From positions 1 to 64,000 of the forward strand of contig NZ_DOPX01000016.1 of the NCBI RefSeq assembly GCF_003514505.1: DNA of 64,000 nt. Reading direction: 5' to 3'. Source of the stretch: Proteiniclasticum sp. (GTDB taxonomy: Bacteria; Bacillota; Clostridia; Clostridiales; Clostridiaceae). Position 1 is the first letter of the stretch; the number at the start of each line of letters is the position of its first letter. Below the pieces are notes generated by a model that saw nothing but the letters and a program-made list of their open reading frames with translations, made no database searches and had not been told where the DNA came from. Below are positions 16,270 through 25,330 of the stretch, in pieces. Made by a program: the position numbers and the translations under genes.

Positions 16270-16490
16270 ATGCCTGATATTAAGTTTGAAACCAAAGAAA
16301 CCTTTGGAGTACTTTCAGAAAGTCCCAAAGGATGAACTAAGGATATGAATTTGATTAGTTGGAATGATAGAGAACTGAATACGATATACGTGTGTGTTCT
16401 CCAAAACAAGAGAAGATGGGTAAAGAAAGCACACTAAACCTAGAAGAAGTAAAGGAACTCAAGGGACTAGTGAATTCAATAGATACTTAA
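16270..16490 (+). pseudogene. Decayed YdbC/PC4-like ssDNA-binding protein
   Basis: Frame 1 reads MPDIKFETKETFGVLSESPK, then a stop (TGA where the family has Trp), then TKDMNLISWNDRE. After a frameshift the tail MGKESTLNLEEVKELKGLV resumes in another frame and ends at 16490. This is the pattern of YdbC-type PC4-domain proteins (…GVLS…GW.KELNLVSWN.RE…KMGKG.TL…), about 75 residues in the intact family. It has at least one nonsense mutation and one frameshift. It lies between hsdS and the SIR2-HerA group. Confidence 0.75.
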
Positions 16491-16557
16491 GTTGTATAAA
16501 TATAAACTTAGATCTTAAAAATTAAGACAATTGAGTAAAATGAAATGGGGGATAAAT

Positions 16558-16920
16558 ATGTCAGAGAAATATTGTTCAATCGAGTTTTTACAACTGTTAA
16601 GAAATAAGTACAGTGAATATCTAAAACCTGAGATTGTTGAAGTACACCTTATTCAAAATGAAGATGAAGTATTACTTGATATTGTCGAGCTCAAGATGCT
16701 AGAAAATGGGTTGAAGAAATATACTACAACAAGAATTAACACTGATTTCATTACCGATTTTGATGATACTATGGATGAACCGCTTTTGTTTCTAGAACCA
16801 AGTGATGAGATAGAAGTGAACGTTATTAAGTTTGTTGAAGAGCTCGATCCATATTCTATATCAGTTACTACAGATCTTTTCCATGATGAGGCATGTAACT
16901 TGATTAAATCATTACAGTAG
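16558..16920 (+). CDS. Unknown acidic protein upstream of SIR2-HerA (120 aa)
   Basis: Not recognised. The start is the ATG at 16558 after ATGGGGGATAAAT, chosen over an in-frame TTG at 16531. The 120-residue protein is markedly acidic (for example DFDDTMDEPLLFLEPSDEIE) and has no membrane segment. It shares its leader sequence block with hsdR. A hairpin follows its stop, then the SIR2 gene. It could be an extra component or regulator of the SIR2-HerA system, or an anti-restriction type acidic protein, but there is no homology evidence. Confidence 0.6.
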   Translation: MSEKYCSIEFLQLLRNKYSEYLKPEIVEVHLIQNEDEVLLDIVELKMLENGLKKYTTTRINTDFITDFDDTMDEPLLFLEPSDEIEVNVIKFVEELDPYSISVTTDLFHDEACNLIKSLQ

Positions 16921-16944
16921 CAATTGTACTGAAAGTAACAATTG
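16921..16944 (+). terminator. Hairpin between the acidic protein gene and SIR2
   Basis: CAATTGT-ACT (16921-16930) pairs with AGT-a-ACAATTG (16934-16944), 10 pairs with a 3-base loop and one bulge. There is no T run. It may be a weak terminator or attenuator that sets the ratio of the flanking genes. Confidence 0.5.
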
Positions 16945-17028
16945 TTGAAATGCTGTTAAACGATATTGAAAGATGTCATAAACAATACAAATGGACATGT
17001 ATTAAGACCAAGCTTAGGGGGGATTGAT

Positions 17029-18153
17029 TTGGAAGAAATAGTATTTTACAGGGGTAAGCATAAAACCGTAGCTTCAATTGATGCAATGAAAAAAGAAATC
17101 GCACAATGTCTTCAAATTGAGAATCTAAATTTTCTTATTGGCTCGGGTTGTTCGAGCTATGTTGTTGATGGCGAAGAGAAATCAATTCCAACAATGTTTA
17201 CGCTTGCTAAACGTTTTTTTGAATCAAATAGTGATTTTTCAGTGCAAGGAGAAAAGTTGCAGCATCATTTTGAAGATAATCTTGAAAGTATGATTGACTA
17301 CATGATTTCTGTTCGTTCAGTCAATCATGTTAGTGAGATTGAGCGTGAGATAGATGCCAAAATTAAATTGGTTCAAGAATTTATTCGAGTTCAAATTGTT
17401 GAAGGTATGAAATGCGAAGATACTAACGACATATACAAAGAGTTCTACCTTAAGATTTTAAGGAAAAATAGACGTAGTCCAATTAACATTTTCACTACTA
17501 ATTATGATTTATATACAGAGCGAGCACTCGATGAGCTAGGATTCTTTTATAATAATGGTTTTACTGGAACATATGAACGCAAGTTTAATCCCATTTCATA
17601 CAACTATGCTTTTGTGGAAAATATGAACCTAAATAGTGATGTATGGGATCGGATCTCTAATTTTTATAATTTGTATAAAATCCATGGATCAATTAATTGG
17701 GTTAATAAAGATTCTGTTGTAATCGAAAAACCAATTGAGAACATTACGGACGAAACAGTTATGATTTACCCAACACCACTAAAAGATCGAACAACACTTA
17801 TGACTCCATATTCTGATTTGATGAGAAATATGCAACAATGTCTTATGAAAAATAATAGCATCTTAATAACATTAGGATATAGCTTTTCTGATGATCATAT
17901 TAATAGAATAATTTTAAATATGTTATCAGTACCTAGTTTTCGATTGGTTATACTAGGGAGTGGAGAAAATATTCAAAAATTAATATCAGTTAACGATAGT
18001 AGAATATGGATTATTAATTCTAATGAAAAAATTCATTATTTTGATAACTTTGTTAAAAAATTGCTGCCTGATATACAAGATGACATAAAAGAACATGTTG
18101 AACTACAGGAGAAATTCAAAGTAATTGAGTCAGTTATAAAGGGAGATAGTTGA
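17029..18153 (+). CDS. SIR2-domain NADase of a SIR2-HerA (Nezha-type) defence pair
   Basis: The SIR2 fold is shown by NFLIGSGCSSY (NAD-binding GxGxS-like, about residue 36), FTTNYDLYTERAL (about 157), the catalytic KIHGSINW (about 218) and the closing LGYSFSDDHINRII. SIR2 proteins in phage defence deplete NAD+ and cause abortive infection. The TTG at 17029 is preferred because GGGGGG lies 6 bases upstream. The frame extends to a TTG at 16966 that has no ribosome site. The next gene starts 1 base after the stop and encodes HerA, which matches the known SIR2-HerA system in which both proteins form one large complex. Confidence 0.88.
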   Translation: MEEIVFYRGKHKTVASIDAMKKEIAQCLQIENLNFLIGSGCSSYVVDGEEKSIPTMFTLAKRFFESNSDFSVQGEKLQHHFEDNLESMIDYMISVRSVNHVSEIEREIDAKIKLVQEFIRVQIVEGMKCEDTNDIYKEFYLKILRKNRRSPINIFTTNYDLYTERALDELGFFYNNGFTGTYERKFNPISYNYAFVENMNLNSDVWDRISNFYNLYKIHGSINWVNKDSVVIEKPIENITDETVMIYPTPLKDRTTLMTPYSDLMRNMQQCLMKNNSILITLGYSFSDDHINRIILNMLSVPSFRLVILGSGENIQKLISVNDSRIWIINSNEKIHYFDNFVKKLLPDIQDDIKEHVELQEKFKVIESVIKGDS

Positions 18154-18154
18154 T

Positions 18155-20026
18155 ATGACAAATCGTAATATTGGTCGAGTTGTTACTATCAGTAGCAATT
18201 GGATTGTCGCAGAGTTGTATCCCAATATTGGTAACTATGTGAACACTGTAGATGGCATTAGATTTGTTGGTGAGATAGGCTCCTACGTTTCGATCGAAGA
18301 AACAGATCGTAAAATTATTGCTGAGATTATCTCAATAGATGAGAAGAAATTCATTGGTGTTGAAAAAATGAGTAAGCCTAATAGTAATAGGCTGGTAAAC
18401 TTGAATCTTATTGGTGAGATATCAGGAGATGAGTTTGTATTTGGTGTTTCAAAAATGCCTTTTATCTTTTCAGAGATAAGTATTATTACGGAGTCTGATC
18501 TTTGGAAGATGCTGGAGATTGATAATCATGAAGTTGTCATTGATGAAGAGAAAAACCTTACGAGGGCTACTTCATTAACATTGGGATCTTCCGTAATATT
18601 CCCGGATTATGATGTTAAGATTAATATAGATAAGTTTTTTGGATTTCACTTTTCAGTATTTGGAAATACAGGGGCAGGTAAATCTAATACTGTTGCAAGA
18701 ATAATTCAAAATGTTTTTCAAAAGCAAAGTAATTCTGCTTATGGAGCCAAGTTCATAGTAATTGATTCGAATGGCGAGTATGAATCCTCAATATGCGAGT
18801 TGAATAGTAATAATCCTGACATTGAAATTAATTGCCTTACAACAGATGCTGAGAGTGTAGAAGGAAAATATCTTGAGTTGCCTGTATGGGCGTTAAGTGT
18901 CGATGATTGGGCAGTCCTATTAAATGCTTCTGAAAAAACGCAGATACCCATAATTAAAAGAGCTATTGAATTAGCCCGAATATTTTATGATCCTGAAAAT
19001 AAAGACAATATTCTTAAAAACCATATACTTGCATCGACAATAATGGGAGTTCTCAATAGCTCAGATTCATCACCCTCTAAGAGCGATAAGCTAAAATCAA
19101 TAATAACTACTTTTTCAACAACGGAGTTCAATTTGAATACAGTTATTGGAGAAAATAATAAAAGCATTAGAGATTTACTAATTATTGATTTTGGAAAGTT
19201 TAGGGATATTGAGAGTCTTCAACAATTCTGTGAAGAAATGATTGTTGACAATGTTGGTGAGATTCTATCGAAATCAAAAAATGTTATTTATGATATTAAT
19301 GATTTTAGTAAGGCGGTCAATTTTGCAGTCTTGTATGAGGGAAGTATAAGTTCTCAAAGAATACAGGAATATACAGCAACTCTCACAACTAGGCTACAAT
19401 CATTGATTGATAGTGATCAAGGTAGAATACTAACGAAGACTCAACATACTAGTATTGAAGGTTATATAAAAAGTATTCTGGGAAGAAATCAGATAGTGAA
19501 TATTGATATTAGCAACCTAGATGATTCTTCAAGTGAAGTAGTAGTAAAAGTTATTACAAAACTAATTTTCGATTTTCTGAAGAAAATGATTAGGAAAGCC
19601 GATATGCCTATAAATTTAATCATTGAAGAAGCTCATAGGTTTGTACGGAATGAAAGTCACTCTGGAGCATTGAACTATAATATTTTTGAAAGAGTAGCTA
19701 AAGAAGGAAGAAAATACGGTCTGCTTCTTGGAATTTCGTCTCAGCGCCCCAGTGAGTTATCAAAGACGGTAGTTTCTCAGTGTAGTAATTTTATTATTCA
19801 TCGAGTTCAAAATCCTGATGATCTCAGTTATATTTCTAGAATGGTACCATATATTAGTGAGGGGATTATTAATCGGCTAACATATTTACAAACAGGGAAT
19901 GCATTAATATTTGGTAGTGCAATTAATCTACCCACTCTTGCAAAATTTGAACGAGCTAATCCGCCTACAGATAGCCATAATGCTAAAATATCTGAGAAAT
20001 GGTATGTTCCAGTTAGTGCAACGTAA
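18155..20026 (+). CDS. HerA-type ATPase of the SIR2-HerA defence pair
   Basis: The 623-residue HerA/FtsK-superfamily ATPase has an N-terminal HAS-barrel-like region (residues 1-100), Walker A (FGNTGAGKSNTVARII, about 168-183), DSNGEYESS, Walker B (LIIEEAHRFV, about 486-495), and the arginine/sensor stretch AKEGRKYGLLLGISSQRPSE. HerA proteins form hexameric DNA translocases. Paired with SIR2 they act in phage defence. It is coupled to the SIR2 gene (1-base gap, shared ribosome region). The base composition here is clearly more AT-rich than in the flanking hsd and Druantia genes, which suggests separate acquisition. Confidence 0.9.
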   Translation: MTNRNIGRVVTISSNWIVAELYPNIGNYVNTVDGIRFVGEIGSYVSIEETDRKIIAEIISIDEKKFIGVEKMSKPNSNRLVNLNLIGEISGDEFVFGVSKMPFIFSEISIITESDLWKMLEIDNHEVVIDEEKNLTRATSLTLGSSVIFPDYDVKINIDKFFGFHFSVFGNTGAGKSNTVARIIQNVFQKQSNSAYGAKFIVIDSNGEYESSICELNSNNPDIEINCLTTDAESVEGKYLELPVWALSVDDWAVLLNASEKTQIPIIKRAIELARIFYDPENKDNILKNHILASTIMGVLNSSDSSPSKSDKLKSIITTFSTTEFNLNTVIGENNKSIRDLLIIDFGKFRDIESLQQFCEEMIVDNVGEILSKSKNVIYDINDFSKAVNFAVLYEGSISSQRIQEYTATLTTRLQSLIDSDQGRILTKTQHTSIEGYIKSILGRNQIVNIDISNLDDSSSEVVVKVITKLIFDFLKKMIRKADMPINLIIEEAHRFVRNESHSGALNYNIFERVAKEGRKYGLLLGISSQRPSELSKTVVSQCSNFIIHRVQNPDDLSYISRMVPYISEGIINRLTYLQTGNALIFGSAINLPTLAKFERANPPTDSHNAKISEKWYVPVSAT

Positions 20027-20140
20027 TAAACACCTTCTAAAAAACTGATTATGTCATAGTTATTTAGGCTTTAGTAGTAAGTATACTGATGGTCTGAAAT
20101 TAAATGAGGGTATTTCGGGGGGCCGTATTGAGGTGAATAT

Positions 20141-21076
20141 ATGTCATTAAACAATAAAAATCTATATCATTTTACTTCTGTGGATACTTTATTAAACTAT
20201 ATTTTAAAATATAATCGATTAAAGTTTAATAACTTATATAACATGAATGATCCTAAGGAAGCAAGTAGTTGGCCTTTTAAATTCTATGATGAAGTAACTG
20301 ATACTAGTTATCTTAGAATAAACTCAAGTATTTTTGAAGAAATCGACAGGTATGTTAAATCATATTGGTTAATCGCTTGTTTTAAAAATGAACCACATAT
20401 CACTTATGAAACAGATATTAATGAATTTGATCGTGCTTATTTTGATATGCGAATGTGGGATCAATATGGGGATAAACATAAAGGGATATGTATCATTTTT
20501 GACCATGAAAAATTGATGAATAGTCTTTCTAAATTAAGTGAGTTTAATGTATTTCATGGAAGTGTAACGTATTCGAATAATTACTTCAACAAAATGGAAG
20601 ATCCTTTTGCGGTATCATTTCATCAGATTAGTCTTCATGGACTGAATGAGATAATGAAAAATCAAACAATGAAGTATTATGATAACTTCTTCTTTACTAA
20701 ATCCCTATCATGGAGAGGTGAGGATGAGTATCGTATTGCGCTTCATTTTAAAGAAAAGGAAGTAGAGTATTACTTACATGATTTTAAAGATGCAATTACT
20801 GGTATTATCCTTGGGTACCAAGTTAGTGAAGAAATCCAAAAAGATATTTTTGAGTTATTTGGTGACAAGCTTAATATTTATCGAATTTTGAGTAATAATT
20901 GGCATAATGAAATTGTGAAAATAGATAACGAAAACCACAAAGAAATTTCACTTAATGGCATTTATTTTAGTACTGTGATTCCTGCAAATTACTTTGTTTT
21001 AAAAGCTCAAAACTTACAAGGTGATCCCAAATTGGTATTTATCAACTCTTCGGGGGAAGTCAAGATACTTGAGTGA
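20141..21076 (+). CDS. DUF2971 family protein
   Basis: The 311-residue protein begins with NLYHFTSVDTLLNYILKYNRLKFNNLYNMNDPKEA, the DUF2971 signature, followed by RMWDQYGDKHKGICIIFDHE and SWRGEDEYRIAL. Members are common in defence islands and near toxin genes. Their activity is not established, although the fold has been compared to ADP-ribosyltransferase-like domains. It follows HerA by 114 bases with its own weak ribosome site (GGTGAATAT), so it may be a separate unit. It shares the low GC of the SIR2-HerA genes. Confidence 0.75.
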   Translation: MSLNNKNLYHFTSVDTLLNYILKYNRLKFNNLYNMNDPKEASSWPFKFYDEVTDTSYLRINSSIFEEIDRYVKSYWLIACFKNEPHITYETDINEFDRAYFDMRMWDQYGDKHKGICIIFDHEKLMNSLSKLSEFNVFHGSVTYSNNYFNKMEDPFAVSFHQISLHGLNEIMKNQTMKYYDNFFFTKSLSWRGEDEYRIALHFKEKEVEYYLHDFKDAITGIILGYQVSEEIQKDIFELFGDKLNIYRILSNNWHNEIVKIDNENHKEISLNGIYFSTVIPANYFVLKAQNLQGDPKLVFINSSGEVKILE

Positions 21077-21171
21077 GATTAGCAGTTTTTTGCGATTTAA
21101 CTAACTTATTAGATGGTATTGAGTTATCACGTGAATAATCTAGGTTGAAAAGTAATAACCGCACTTATTTA

Positions 21172-21193
21172 TGGTACGGTTCACCGTATCATA
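21172..21193. repeat. Palindrome containing CCGTATCATA (attachment-like)
   Basis: ATGGTACGGT (21172-21181) faces ACCGTATCAT (21184-21193), 10 pairs including one wobble. The right half continues as CCGTATCATA, identical over 10 bases to the attachment-like motif at the rlmH-like 3' end, but in the opposite orientation. Confidence 0.45.
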
Positions 21194-21227
21194 TCCTAAA
21201 TGACCATAGCTGAAGAGAATTGATTGA

Positions 21228-21264
21228 ATGCTAGATTAGATAATGTAAAGATCTAATCTAGCAT
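21228..21264 (+). terminator. Strong hairpin downstream of the DUF2971 gene
   Basis: ATGCTAGATTAGA (21228-21240) and TCTAATCTAGCAT (21252-21264) are perfectly complementary over 13 bases with an 11-base loop. No T run follows, so termination efficiency is uncertain. Confidence 0.55.
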
Positions 21265-21455
21265 CTAAATTCCAATAGACTTATCGCTAACCGCGTTGTA
21301 AAAATAGTCAAAATATTATAAAATATGATTAACTGAATTAAAATATATCTAGAATGAGCTTTCTGAAGAACTCAGAGTAACTCTTACTAGAGTAAAATAA
21401 TCAGAAGAGTTATGGATCATATTTTATTAGAATCATGTTTGCACAAAACATAGAG

Positions 21456-21497
21456 AACTCTTACTGATCCGTACCTGGAATCAGCAGGAGTTTTTTT
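21456..21497 (+). terminator. Rho-independent terminator
   Basis: AACTC and CTGAT (21456-21468) pair with ATCAG and GAGTT (21480-21492) with internal mismatches, followed by seven T residues (21491-21497). It insulates the Druantia operon from upstream transcription. Confidence 0.7.
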
Positions 21498-21527
21498 ATG
21501 TACCGATGTAAGAAATGGCGATAGATC

Positions 21528-21558
21528 TGTACTGAAAAATGGACAGTTAATTTGATAG
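21528..21558 (+). repeat. Direct repeat, right copy
   Basis: 21528-21547 is identical to 10389-10408, in the same orientation and about 11.1 kb apart, with GATAG again 6 bases later. The two copies bracket hsdRMS, the PC4 pseudogene, SIR2-HerA and DUF2971. Confidence 0.7.
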
Positions 21559-21639
21559 AGTGGGTATATCACAATAAGTATACGTACTCAATTTTTTTAA
21601 TCACTATGTATTCGTTTACAAATAATTAAGGGGGAGAAA

Positions 21640-24600
21640 ATGTTGGAACATGGAACCATTTCGAGAACAAGCAGCGCTATAAAGCTATTGGAGAAAAACA
21701 TAAAAAGTCTAGTAGATGATTGCAGTCTTTGGGGTGATCTGCCATACACCAAAGAAGACTATGATAAAGTGCATGAACTGCTCCTTGCTTATGTTAAAGA
21801 AGAAGAGGGGGATCGAGAGTTTTACAATATGTTCAGACGATATCCGTACTGTTTTATTACGGATATTATTCGATTTGTACTTTATGACTATGACGGCAGT
21901 GCCGTCTGGGCACCATGGTTCGAAGAGTTTGGCGTTGATAATACTGGACCCATACAGTCAAAAATTGGTTCATTTATCAAGTATATTTTTGAAGTCCAGA
22001 AGCTTGAAATTGTTGAAGATGGTGGTCTGAAATACATTACACCGATCCTATATCAGGCTGGAATGCCGAACTTCTCTGTGAGAAAAATGTATGACGCTCT
22101 ATACTATACCATCGGCTCACCATACTTCAGTGAAGAGGAGTTCTGTGATGAGGTAAGAACCAGAACAAGCATCTTCGATATGACGAGTGTTCGTTATTTC
22201 AAGAATACCCAAATGGCGTTGGAGTTTATCAACGAAATCCGAAATATTATTGAAGCAGCAGATGAGTATGATGCTCTAGAAGAATATCCAGCAGATCATG
22301 AATTCAATCCGCGTTATCTGGAGGAGTTTTTCCATTGGAAAAAAATCAGAAAGACGCAAGGAAAAGGCGTTGATTCTAAAAACTTATATTATATTTCTCC
22401 CAAGCTTGTTTTTGATGAACTTAAAGGCGTCTGTATCAAGCTGCCTCCACAAAACATCAGCGATGAAAGCATCGATGTGGTGCTCTGGAAAATTGAATGT
22501 GAAGACACGGAAGAAATCATGGAGATCATGTCCCCAGTATACATGGAAAATAGAGTGTACAAGATTGAAGAACACATCCTTCCAGTACCTCCATCGTCAT
22601 CCTATACTGTCACCATGTACAATGCTGATAATACAGCCTCTGAAGTATACAGACCGTGGACCATTTCTGGTCTGCATGATGAAGTTCCTTCTCTTATCTT
22701 TTCAGGAGATGCCAAATCTACACAGCAGCTCTATTTTACTCAAAAAGGAAACATCTTCTTACATCATAAAGAGGTAGTCATTGATAGAAAAGAATCCCTC
22801 ACGATTCACCAACAGCTGGACTTACCGCTAAAGTGGAAGGACTATCGGGCAGAATTTGTCATGCCCCAAGAAGAACTATTAAAGGTCCAACTGAGATATG
22901 ATGGCGAATTCCGTCAAGTGGACGTGAAGCGAATGATAGATGTCAGTCTGGTACAGCTTTCCACTCTTTTTGATGAGGACTACGAAGACGTTGGTGTGCC
23001 TGTGTATGTGTCACTTCCGATGATTGAAGTGGCAGAACAAAGGACCAGTCTCGAATCCATGCATTATAAAACCTGGAAACTCACCATCAGGAACAGAACC
23101 ACAAACCATAAAGAAGAATTTCCATTGGAAGAGTGCATTCCGAAGTACTATGAAGATGTCACAAGGTTCAGCTTCCCGAAAAATATTCAGAAAAGTCTTG
23201 AGAATCGCTATGGAGAGTATGAACTGAGGCTCCAGATGGGAAGAAGTCTGAGTGTACTGCATTTCTACTATGTGCCAGAAATAATATATCAGGGAGAACT
23301 CATTCATGATGTAAAAAACCCTTATCTCAACAGCCTGTCCTTGAAGATTCGGGAAAAGGAAGGTGTCCGGTTTGAGTTTGAAAGAGAATATAGGGTAGAA
23401 ACCATTGATATCAGAGGTCAGCGGTGGTTAAGGATAGAAGGCATTCGTGCAAAAGCATTTATCCGTGGAAAAATGATAGTACAGCTTCCGTCCAATCAAA
23501 AATCAATACAGGTTCCCTTCAGGAAGCGTACCGGAAAAATTGAATGGAAATTCTGGAATGAAACTGACAACGCTGAAACTTCCTATGGGAAACACTACTT
23601 TGAAGATACTGAAGTTTTCAACGGCAACTGGATGTGCTATCTTTCCCTATATGGAGATGAAGAGTATGTCCGCGTGACCTTAGAATCTGGACAAGGAGAG
23701 ATTCATCAGGAGAAGAGGATCTATAAAGATCCGAAAGGATCCATGAAAATTCAGGTGAATGGATTCTATGACACCATGCGTATGGAAAAGCTCCCTCAAA
23801 GAATCATGTGCTATATCGGTGAAAATGATCTGCCCTTATGTCTTGCAGTGATCCGTAAAGTTGCTGTGCTGAAGAATCTGACTTATCGCAAGAAAGGTGA
23901 ATACTTCTATTTAATCTGGGAAAATCAGGCGGAAGTTCAAGGAAAGACCATCAAGCTCATTTCTGTTTCAAATCCTGGCGCAGAAGATTTGATCCTAGAG
24001 GCTGACGACATAATCAGCCTGAAGTTTCCCAACAAACAAAATCCCAATAAACCCATCATAAAGTATGGTATAAAGAGTGCGAAAATCCCAGAGAGTGGCC
24101 TCTATATGGTGGAGGTAGAAGAGGAAGAAGATGATTTTTTCTTTGAAGAAGAAAAAGTCATCGTTGTAGACCCGGATAAATTTCTACATGTTAAGGCAAA
24201 TGAAGAACCAAAACTGGAGTCTTTTACGACCATTGGCCAATGGGTGGAAGTCTATCTTACAAACTTGGGAGATCCTATAACAACAGAAAAAGTACATGAT
24301 AAATTCATGTATAGCATCAGGAGCAAAGAATATATCTTCCAGGAGAGCGACGTAGAAGTATTTTACAGACTGGTTAGTATTGTGCAAAACTCAAAGTATC
24401 TGGATAAAGATACTTCATCTATACTTCAGGAATTTTTCACAGAAGTGAATGTACGGTTCATAGAACCAGAAGATCGGGCACTGCTGCTTAAACGAGTGCT
24501 GCAAGGACAGATCAGCAAGGAAGAATTCATCAAAATGGAATACAGTCTCCAACTGTTCCTGGTCAAGAAAAATGATAAAGCACTTTTATCTAGAGAGGAA

Positions 24601-25314
24601 GTAAGAAAACTCTGGCAGCTGGATGAGAAATTGGCCATTCTTGTTTCACTTAGAGGAGGAACAGAACGGACAGGTGCAGATACACAAAAAATCCTACTTC
24701 ACCTGAACGCCCCGATGATTCAGAAGACTATTCAGTTCAAACCTGGAGGGAATTGCAGAACAAGCAGCTGGATGGACTGTTTTGAACATGTGGTTACAGG
24801 AAAATGCAGCTGTCCTCATTCAGGATTTCCAGCCACCGAAAAATTCTGGGGAAATATTGAAGATTTTGGTGATGCCATCGTCACGTTTAAAAACGAAGTG
24901 CAGCTGAAAAAACTCAGTGAAATGATCACGGATGGGTATGATTTTTTGGGAACCAATTATCTAGCCCTCTGCCATCACTGGCTGAATGATAAATACTATA
25001 AAGAGAAGGAGCATTGGAAACTTGCCATGAACTTCTCACAGCCTGTGAGGGACTTATCAAGAAAAGTGATGAAAAGTGAAGAAATGATATTGAAAGTTCT
25101 TCAAAAACGAACAGATGGAGGAACAGGAAGTCCTCACCATTTCTTCTACTCTGTAGGGGTTGGAGCAATGCTGGAAGCCTCTGGCAAGAAAGATACACCA
25201 GTAAAGTCTGATTTGAGGAAGATCCATAGGTTCTGGGATCATGCTTTTAGAGCATTTCCTAAACTGGTCATGAGAGATCTGATTATTTCTGAACTGTATA
25301 TGAAATTCAACTGA
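21640..25314 (+). CDS. Druantia type III-like DruH protein
   Basis: This 1224-residue soluble protein lacks obvious enzyme motifs. It lies 16 bases upstream of a very large DEAD-box/DUF1998 helicase. That pair matches the two-gene Druantia type III layout (druH, druE). A strand-rich central part (residues 250-850) with many acidic and aromatic residues is followed near the C-terminus by a cysteine cluster (NCRTSSWMDCFEH, KCSCPHSGFP, about residues 1033-1065) that could bind zinc. It has the ribosome site GGGGGAG. The identification rests on size, position and partner, since DruH has no diagnostic motif I can read. Confidence 0.62.
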   Translation: MLEHGTISRTSSAIKLLEKNIKSLVDDCSLWGDLPYTKEDYDKVHELLLAYVKEEEGDREFYNMFRRYPYCFITDIIRFVLYDYDGSAVWAPWFEEFGVDNTGPIQSKIGSFIKYIFEVQKLEIVEDGGLKYITPILYQAGMPNFSVRKMYDALYYTIGSPYFSEEEFCDEVRTRTSIFDMTSVRYFKNTQMALEFINEIRNIIEAADEYDALEEYPADHEFNPRYLEEFFHWKKIRKTQGKGVDSKNLYYISPKLVFDELKGVCIKLPPQNISDESIDVVLWKIECEDTEEIMEIMSPVYMENRVYKIEEHILPVPPSSSYTVTMYNADNTASEVYRPWTISGLHDEVPSLIFSGDAKSTQQLYFTQKGNIFLHHKEVVIDRKESLTIHQQLDLPLKWKDYRAEFVMPQEELLKVQLRYDGEFRQVDVKRMIDVSLVQLSTLFDEDYEDVGVPVYVSLPMIEVAEQRTSLESMHYKTWKLTIRNRTTNHKEEFPLEECIPKYYEDVTRFSFPKNIQKSLENRYGEYELRLQMGRSLSVLHFYYVPEIIYQGELIHDVKNPYLNSLSLKIREKEGVRFEFEREYRVETIDIRGQRWLRIEGIRAKAFIRGKMIVQLPSNQKSIQVPFRKRTGKIEWKFWNETDNAETSYGKHYFEDTEVFNGNWMCYLSLYGDEEYVRVTLESGQGEIHQEKRIYKDPKGSMKIQVNGFYDTMRMEKLPQRIMCYIGENDLPLCLAVIRKVAVLKNLTYRKKGEYFYLIWENQAEVQGKTIKLISVSNPGAEDLILEADDIISLKFPNKQNPNKPIIKYGIKSAKIPESGLYMVEVEEEEDDFFFEEEKVIVVDPDKFLHVKANEEPKLESFTTIGQWVEVYLTNLGDPITTEKVHDKFMYSIRSKEYIFQESDVEVFYRLVSIVQNSKYLDKDTSSILQEFFTEVNVRFIEPEDRALLLKRVLQGQISKEEFIKMEYSLQLFLVKKNDKALLSREEVRKLWQLDEKLAILVSLRGGTERTGADTQKILLHLNAPMIQKTIQFKPGGNCRTSSWMDCFEHVVTGKCSCPHSGFPATEKFWGNIEDFGDAIVTFKNEVQLKKLSEMITDGYDFLGTNYLALCHHWLNDKYYKEKEHWKLAMNFSQPVRDLSRKVMKSEEMILKVLQKRTDGGTGSPHHFFYSVGVGAMLEASGKKDTPVKSDLRKIHRFWDHAFRAFPKLVMRDLIISELYMKFN

Positions 25315-25330
25315 AGGAGAGATACTAGAT

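Larger units (their letters stand above)
21077..21639. other. Gene-free junction between SIR2-HerA/DUF2971 and the Druantia genes
   Basis: No ORF of note. It holds a palindrome with attachment-like sequence (21172-21193), a 13-bp perfect hairpin (21228-21264), a T-tailed terminator (21456-21497) and the right copy of the 20-base direct repeat (21528-21547). The density of structures suggests a junction between acquired modules. Confidence 0.6.
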
